Made by a program: the position numbers and the translations under genes
Assembly: GCA_045537495.1 (NCBI GenBank)
Contig: JAZSPN010000124.1
Coordinates: forward strand, 1 to 9,327
Direction: 5' to 3'
DNA length: 9,327 nt
DNA from: UBA1425 sp045537495
GTDB lineage: Bacteria; Bacillota; Clostridia; Oscillospirales; Acutalibacteraceae
The notes under the pieces: model-generated
What the model was told of the DNA's origin: nothing
Seen by the model: only the letters and a program-made list of their open reading frames with translations
The model's database searches: none
Shown here: in pieces, positions 6,026-9,327 of the stretch
Layout of the letters: each line of letters starts with the position of its first letter
Numbering within the stretch: the stretch's first letter is position 1

Positions 6026-7105
6026 ATGTCGAAATCTGTAAAAAGGTTGGGCGAAATTGATTTTTGGAAATTCATATTCGCTTTAATCGTTGTTATTCAC
6101 CATTCTCGTTTCCTCGTCGGTGATGATAAGTGTTATTTCCTTAAAGGCTCTTTTGCTGTTGAATTTTTCTTTTTAGTTTCCGGATATCTAATGATGCTAT
6201 CCATCGACAAAATGTCTGAAAATCCTATAAACCTCGGCAGAGAAACTTTCACTTTTATTTCCAAAAAGTATAAATCATTTTATCCCGGAGTTTTAATCGC
6301 TTGGATTATCGCTGTCGGAGTAAATATAATTATTCTTGATAATCCTGTACACAGAGTCCTCATGGACGGCATTTGGGAAGCTCTTCTTTTTCAAATGAGC
6401 GGTCTGCACATGGGTGTAGCTTTGAATCCATCAACATGGTATTTGTCCTCCATGCTGTTGTGCATGCTTATTTTATTCCCTCTGATTCGTCGCTATAATA
6501 AAACTGCAATGAAAATCATACTTCCTGTATGTGCCCTTTTACTGCTCGGTTGGATGTATCAGACATATGGTCAGCCCAGAAATCCCACCGCGTGGAACGG
6601 CTTTACTTATCGCGGGAATATACGTGCTCTCGCAGAAATTGGTCTCGGAACCTCTTGTTATCATATTACAAAAATTCTTCAAAACATCAATTTTAACCGC
6701 TTTGGCAAATTTCTTCTAACCTCCGTTAAATGGGGTGCGTATATTGCCGTTATTCTGCACATGTACATACCTCTTGATACACAAAATGACTTCTTATTTA
6801 TACTCGTTCTGATGATTGCTATATCCGTAACCTTCAGTGCACAAGGACTTGACTTCTCTCTGTATAACCATAAGCTATTCTACTTTTTGGGTAAATTCTC
6901 ATTTTATATGTATCTGGGACATTATTATTGGAGTTTTGCATTAATCCCATTTTTGCCGGAACATTTCTCTGTAAAAGCAAAGACATTAATTTATGTGCTT
7001 GTCAGTTTAGTAACCGCAGTAATTATCATGGTTCTTTGCAATCTTTGGACACGGTATAAAGAACCCATTATCCGCACATGTAAAAAATGCATTTTAGCAA
7101 AGTAA
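6026..7105 (+). CDS. Acyltransferase-3 family integral membrane O-acyltransferase
   Basis: This 359-residue polytopic membrane enzyme belongs to the acyltransferase-3 family, which transfers acyl (often acetyl) groups to sugars of surface polysaccharides, peptidoglycan or lipids. The N-terminus shows the family pattern: KRLGEIDFWKFIFALIVVIH followed by HSRF, with the conserved His25/His26 pair at the end of the first membrane segment. Then come GSFAVEFFFLVSGYLM (41-56) and about ten hydrophobic segments to the end; the last has the GKFSFYMYLGHYYW block. I place the start at the ATG at 6026, because AAGGA (6012-6016) is 9 bases upstream. The in-frame ATG at 6017 touches that site and would add three residues. 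The gene follows yraN by 20 bases and may be read from the same promoter. By eye it is AT-richer: two lines sampled gave about 35 % GC against 48-53 % in two lines of upstream genes, so it may be a later acquisition. The acceptor is unknown. Confidence 0.9.
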   Translation: MSKSVKRLGEIDFWKFIFALIVVIHHSRFLVGDDKCYFLKGSFAVEFFFLVSGYLMMLSIDKMSENPINLGRETFTFISKKYKSFYPGVLIAWIIAVGVNIIILDNPVHRVLMDGIWEALLFQMSGLHMGVALNPSTWYLSSMLLCMLILFPLIRRYNKTAMKIILPVCALLLLGWMYQTYGQPRNPTAWNGFTYRGNIRALAEIGLGTSCYHITKILQNINFNRFGKFLLTSVKWGAYIAVILHMYIPLDTQNDFLFILVLMIAISVTFSAQGLDFSLYNHKLFYFLGKFSFYMYLGHYYWSFALIPFLPEHFSVKAKTLIYVLVSLVTAVIIMVLCNLWTRYKEPIIRTCKKCILAK

Positions 7106-7115
7106 ATCGCACATA

Positions 7116-7158
7116 AAAAACGGCTGTAAAAAACTTATCGTTTTTTACAGCCGTTTTT
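7116..7158 (+). terminator. Strong intrinsic terminator of the plus-strand cluster
   Basis: AAAAACGGCTGTAAAAAAC (7116-7134) pairs perfectly with its reverse complement at 7140-7158: a 19-bp stem and a 5-base loop, with A-rich and T-rich flanks on both strands. It lies 10 bases after the acyltransferase stop. The symmetry means it could also stop transcripts arriving from putP. Confidence 0.92.
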
Positions 7159-7197
7159 AGGGGATAGGAAAAAAAGATGCAGAATGAACAAACTGAG

Positions 7198-7225
7198 CAA
7201 AAATAAAGCGACGGCTTTATTTTTG
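7198..7225. terminator. Bidirectional hairpin, likely terminator of putP transcripts
   Basis: CAAAAATAAAGC (7198-7209) and GCTTTATTTTTG (7214-7225) form a perfect 12-bp stem with loop GACG. On the minus strand the stem ends in ATTTTTG, so it could end putP messages about 190 bases after the stop. On the plus strand the T-run lies in the same stem, giving a second barrier after the 7116-7158 terminator. Confidence 0.6.
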
Positions 7226-7235
7226 GTTACCCGAA

Positions 7236-7253
7236 GGCGTACAAAGGTACGCC
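7236..7253. repeat. Short GC-rich palindrome inside the structured spacer
   Basis: GGCGTAC (7236-7242) and GTACGCC (7247-7253) form a perfect 7-bp stem with loop AAAG. With the 7198-7225 hairpin it forms the two arms of the larger fold closed by 7187-7194/7263-7270. Confidence 0.6.
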
Positions 7254-7320
7254 GAGAGGCGAAGTTTGTTTATAGCATAAAACATAAAATTCTTTATTGC
7301 TTTGTTTTTCACATAAGTTT

Positions 7321-7365
7321 AAGGAGTTCTGCAAGGTTTCAAAGCCTGTAGAACTCCTTGTTTTT
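7321..7365 (+). terminator. Terminator-like hairpin with T-run, oriented on the plus strand
   Basis: AAGGAGTTCT (7321-7330) pairs with AGAACTCCTT (7350-7359), with partial pairing continuing inside the loop. G then TTTTTCTTGTTTT follows on the plus strand. On the minus strand the hairpin is followed by AAACTTATG, not a T-run, so it does not look like a putP terminator. The plus-strand transcript it would end is unidentified. Confidence 0.6.
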
Positions 7366-7416
7366 CTTGTTTTATGCGATCTGCGCTTTTTTTACATCCC
7401 CTTGTATTTTACTCGA

Positions 7417-8952
7417 TTATTTAGAAAGAGCCTTTACTTCGTCGTATGTATCTGTAATTTCCTTGTCGGGAGCCTTTGTAAGAAGACTTACAACGATAAT
7501 AGCAACAAGAGAAACGATGAATGCGGGAAGAAGTTCATAGATATCCCAGATTCCGCCGATAGGTCTGACTACGAACTTCCATACGAATACCATTACGCCG
7601 CCGGCAATCATTCCGGCAAGAGCACCAATCTTGTTGGCACGCTTCCAGAAAAGTGCACACAGTACAACGGGACCGAATGCGGCACCGAAGCCTGCCCATG
7701 CAAAGGAAACAATTTTGAATACGGAGCTGTTGGGATTCCATGCGATGAAAACAGCAACAACGGAAATAAGAACTACCGCAAGACGGGCAATGATCATTGA
7801 TTTCTTTTCGGAGAGGTTCTTAACAAAGAGACCTTTTACAATGTTTTCGGAAGCACTCGAAGCTGCGGCGAGAAGCTGTGAGTCAGCCGTTGACATTGTG
7901 GCTGCAAGGATACCTGCAAGAATAATACCTGCAAGGAGAGCGGGAACAATACCGTAAGAAGCGATAACCTTGGAAATATCAATAATGATGGTTTCGCTGT
8001 CTGCAAGCTGACCGATAACGCCGTTCTTTGTCATGCTGTAACCGATAACGCCGATGAGAATTGCAACTGCCATGGAGATAACAACCCATACGCTTGCGAT
8101 TCTGCGTGAAAGAGTGAGCTTTTTATGATCTTCAACAGCCATGAAGCGAAGAAGGATATGAGGCATACCAAAGTAACCGAGACCCCATGCAAGTGTAGAA
8201 GCAATCGTAAGCGGACTGTACTCTTTTGCAGTACCCGAGAATACACCGTCGGGAATAAACTTGGTAACATCAAAATATCCTGCGATACCCTTGACATTTT
8301 CAACAACAACATCGATACCGCCGACAGAGTATGTACCGAATCCGAGAATTGCAAAAATAGCAACAGTCATAATGATACTCTGAATAAAGTCAGAAGTGGA
8401 CGCAGCAAGGAATCCGCCGAGTGTGCAGTAAAGAACAATAATAATTGCACTTATAATCATTGCCATATGATATTCAACACCGAACAATGTTGAAAAAAGC
8501 TTTCCGCAGGCAGAAAATCCGGATGCTGTATAAGGAATAAAGAATACGATAATGACAACCGCTGCAATAGCTGCAAGCATATTCTTCTTGTCACCGAATC
8601 TGTCGGAGAAGAAATCGGGAATCGTAGTTGAACCTGTCTTTTGAGTATAGATTCTCAAAGGCTTTGCAACAATAAGCCAGTTGACATATGTACCGACCGC
8701 AAGACCGACTGCTGTCCAGAACGGATCCGCAATGCCCGTAAGGTATGCAAGTCCCGGAAGGCCCATGAGAAGCCACGAGGACATATCGGAAGCTTCGGCA
8801 CTCATCGCGGTAACGAGGGGACCGAGCTTTCTTCCGCCGAGGAAGAAGTCGTCAGTTGTTTTGTTTCTTTTGCTGTAAAAGATACCGATGGAAACAACCA
8901 GTGCGAGATAAAGCACGATCGATATCATGATACAGATATTTTCTTTTGTCAT
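7417..8952 (-). CDS. putP: Sodium/proline symporter (PutP, sodium:solute symporter family)
   Basis: This 511-residue inner-membrane transporter imports proline coupled to sodium, with about 13 membrane helices, the usual PutP length and arrangement. Diagnostic parts are DDFFLGGRKLGP after the first helix, the sodium-site segment SAEASDMSSWLLMGLPG (Asp56 and Ser58, matching Asp55 and Ser57 of E. coli PutP), STTIPDFFSDRFGDKK in a cytoplasmic loop, and ILAATMSTADSQLLAAASSA, the second sodium-site helix. These favour proline over the pantothenate or sugar branches of the family. The ATG at 8952-8950 is fixed by the family start; only a poor ribosome site is seen (AAAGGG about 12 bases upstream), which suggests modest translation. 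It has its own promoter and is divergent from the secreted-protein gene on its right. No proline-catabolic gene is in the window, so osmotic or nutritional uptake cannot be told apart. Confidence 0.93.
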   Translation of the reverse strand: MTKENICIMISIVLYLALVVSIGIFYSKRNKTTDDFFLGGRKLGPLVTAMSAEASDMSSWLLMGLPGLAYLTGIADPFWTAVGLAVGTYVNWLIVAKPLRIYTQKTGSTTIPDFFSDRFGDKKNMLAAIAAVVIIVFFIPYTASGFSACGKLFSTLFGVEYHMAMIISAIIIVLYCTLGGFLAASTSDFIQSIIMTVAIFAILGFGTYSVGGIDVVVENVKGIAGYFDVTKFIPDGVFSGTAKEYSPLTIASTLAWGLGYFGMPHILLRFMAVEDHKKLTLSRRIASVWVVISMAVAILIGVIGYSMTKNGVIGQLADSETIIIDISKVIASYGIVPALLAGIILAGILAATMSTADSQLLAAASSASENIVKGLFVKNLSEKKSMIIARLAVVLISVVAVFIAWNPNSSVFKIVSFAWAGFGAAFGPVVLCALFWKRANKIGALAGMIAGGVMVFVWKFVVRPIGGIWDIYELLPAFIVSLVAIIVVSLLTKAPDKEITDTYDEVKALSK

Positions 8953-8984
8953 GTTTTACCACAACCCTTTCATTTAATAGTGCT

Positions 8985-9012
8985 ATTATAACATATATTT
9001 TGGCAATTTCAA
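8985..9012 (-). promoter_or_regulatory. Promoter of putP
   Basis: On the minus strand TATAAT (8990-8985) is 16 bases from TTGAAA (9012-9007), a 6/6 and 5/6 consensus match. The start near 8978 gives a leader of about 25 bases. The upstream side borders the divergent promoter at 9023-9051. Confidence 0.75.
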
Positions 9013-9022
9013 CCTTATATTA

Positions 9023-9051
9023 TTGACTTTTTTGAAAGTGAAAAGTATACT
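9023..9051 (+). promoter_or_regulatory. Promoter of the secreted-protein gene, divergent from putP
   Basis: TTGACT (9023-9028) is 17 bases from TATACT (9046-9051), each a 5/6 consensus match at optimal spacing. A second TATAAT (9061-9066) lacks a matching -35 box. The start near 9058 gives a leader of about 40 bases to the ATG at 9099. Confidence 0.7.
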
Positions 9052-9054
9052 TTT
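9041..9054. promoter_or_regulatory. Perfect 14-bp palindrome over the -10 box (candidate operator)
   Basis: AAAAGTATACTTTT equals its own reverse complement and contains the TATACT -10 box. The flanks AGT (9038-9040 region, one base off register) and ACT extend the symmetry loosely. A dimeric repressor bound here would block the plus-strand promoter and lies about 30 bases upstream of the putP -35 box. Confidence 0.45.
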
Positions 9055-9098
9055 ACTCGGTATAATTTGTTTTTTGTTCAGAAAAAGGAGTTTTGTCT

Positions 9099-9327
9099 AT
9101 GTTGAAAAGATTTTTTTCGGCACTGTTATCTGTTCTGATTGCTCTTTTCAGTGCTGTTTTTTCGGGAGGTAAGACGGTGAACGATTACAGTTTTACGGTT
9201 GACGCATCGGATTGCGGCGGTGTTCTGCCCAACGCTGTAAGTAACATAAACATATGGGACATGAACGGCAGCGATCAGTTTACAAATCTCAGGATAAACG
9301 AGAAGTACAATATTGCAGAATTCGTTG
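9099..9327 (+). CDS. Secreted protein of unknown function, N-terminal 76 residues (runs off the window's right edge)
   Basis: The ATG at 9099 has AAGGAG (9085-9090) 8 bases upstream. Residues 1-22 (MLKRFFSALLSVLIALFSAV and two more) form a signal peptide with Lys3/Arg4 and a hydrophobic core; there is no cysteine in a lipobox position, so this is not an evident lipoprotein, and the cleavage site is not clear. The mature part begins near NDYSFTVDASDCGGVLPNAV and continues to NINIWDMNGSDQF. A beta strand with Asp, then a Pro and an N-I-W segment, faintly recalls the opening of exported clan-A glycoside hydrolases such as GH39-like enzymes. That is a weak resemblance and should not be taken as an assignment. 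It has its own promoter and a candidate operator. Confidence 0.75.
   Translation, partial: MLKRFFSALLSVLIALFSAVFSGGKTVNDYSFTVDASDCGGVLPNAVSNINIWDMNGSDQFTNLRINEKYNIAEFV

Larger units (their letters stand above)
7159..7416. other. Non-coding spacer dominated by nested inverted repeats
   Basis: No gene was found. The stretch contains two composite structures. In the first, AACAAACT (7187-7194) and AGTTTGTT (7263-7270) enclose two hairpins (7198-7225 and 7236-7253), giving a three-way-junction fold. In the second, GCATAAAAC (7275-7283) and GTTTTATGC (7369-7377) enclose a terminator-like hairpin (7321-7359). It sits between convergent genes, so bidirectional termination is one job, but the amount of structure is more than termination needs. 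A dispersed palindromic repeat or a small RNA are alternatives. Confidence 0.6.

Noticed and set aside
7159..7416. CRISPR array or tRNA in the structured spacer
   Set aside because: There are no regularly spaced direct repeats, and no cloverleaf with a T-loop or CCA end; the repeats present are inverted and differ from one another.
7297..7800. Plus-strand frame of 167 codons entering the putP region
   Set aside because: It is antisense to putP over most of its length, crosses the terminator-like hairpin at 7321-7365 and has no credible start.

Overview
The window looks like chromosomal DNA of a Gram-positive anaerobe of the class Clostridia, probably an Oscillospiraceae/Ruminococcus-type gut bacterium. 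This is inferred from three things: a Clostridium-type pyruvate phosphate dikinase, strong AGGAG-type ribosome binding sites with consensus sigma-A promoters, and moderate GC with local samples ranging from about 35 to 53 %. No rRNA, tRNA, CRISPR array or insertion sequence was seen.

Layout. (1) Bases 1-1450, minus strand: the N-terminal 483 residues of pyruvate phosphate dikinase (ppdK), with its own promoter and a small hairpin at the start of the leader. (2) Bases about 1560-2120: a decayed zone. It holds the tail of a frameshifted XRE-type helix-turn-helix regulator (minus) abutting a short SHOCT-domain reading frame (plus) that looks like the 3' end of a longer PH-like/SHOCT gene. A terminator closes it. 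(3) Bases 2159-7105, plus strand: one tightly packed cluster behind a single recognisable promoter. In order it encodes an alkaline-phosphatase-superfamily phosphodiesterase, an SdpI-family membrane protein, a PHP-domain metallo-phosphoesterase, an SGNH/GDSL esterase with an N-terminal beta-sandwich, a YraN/UPF0102 nuclease-fold protein and, after a 20-base gap, an AT-richer acyltransferase-3 membrane protein. A 19-bp perfect-stem terminator ends it. (4) Bases 7159-7416: a non-coding stretch made almost wholly of nested inverted repeats. (5) Bases 7417-8952, minus strand: a PutP-type sodium/proline symporter. (6) From 9099, plus strand: the start of a secreted protein of unknown function, cut by the window end. 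Its promoter is divergent from that of putP, and a 14-bp perfect palindrome covers its -10 box.

How the genes fit together. ppdK (central carbon metabolism) and putP (solute uptake) look like independent housekeeping units. The plus-strand cluster is the unusual part. It combines two unrelated phosphoesterase folds and a carbohydrate-esterase-like SGNH enzyme, none with a recognisable signal peptide, with overlapping or near-overlapping genes between the PHP, SGNH and yraN genes. This suggests co-translated cytoplasmic hydrolases acting on a common, unidentified phosphorylated and acylated substrate, but the substrate cannot be read from the sequence. The other items most worth a second look are the structured 7187-7377 region and the divergent palindrome at 9041-9054.
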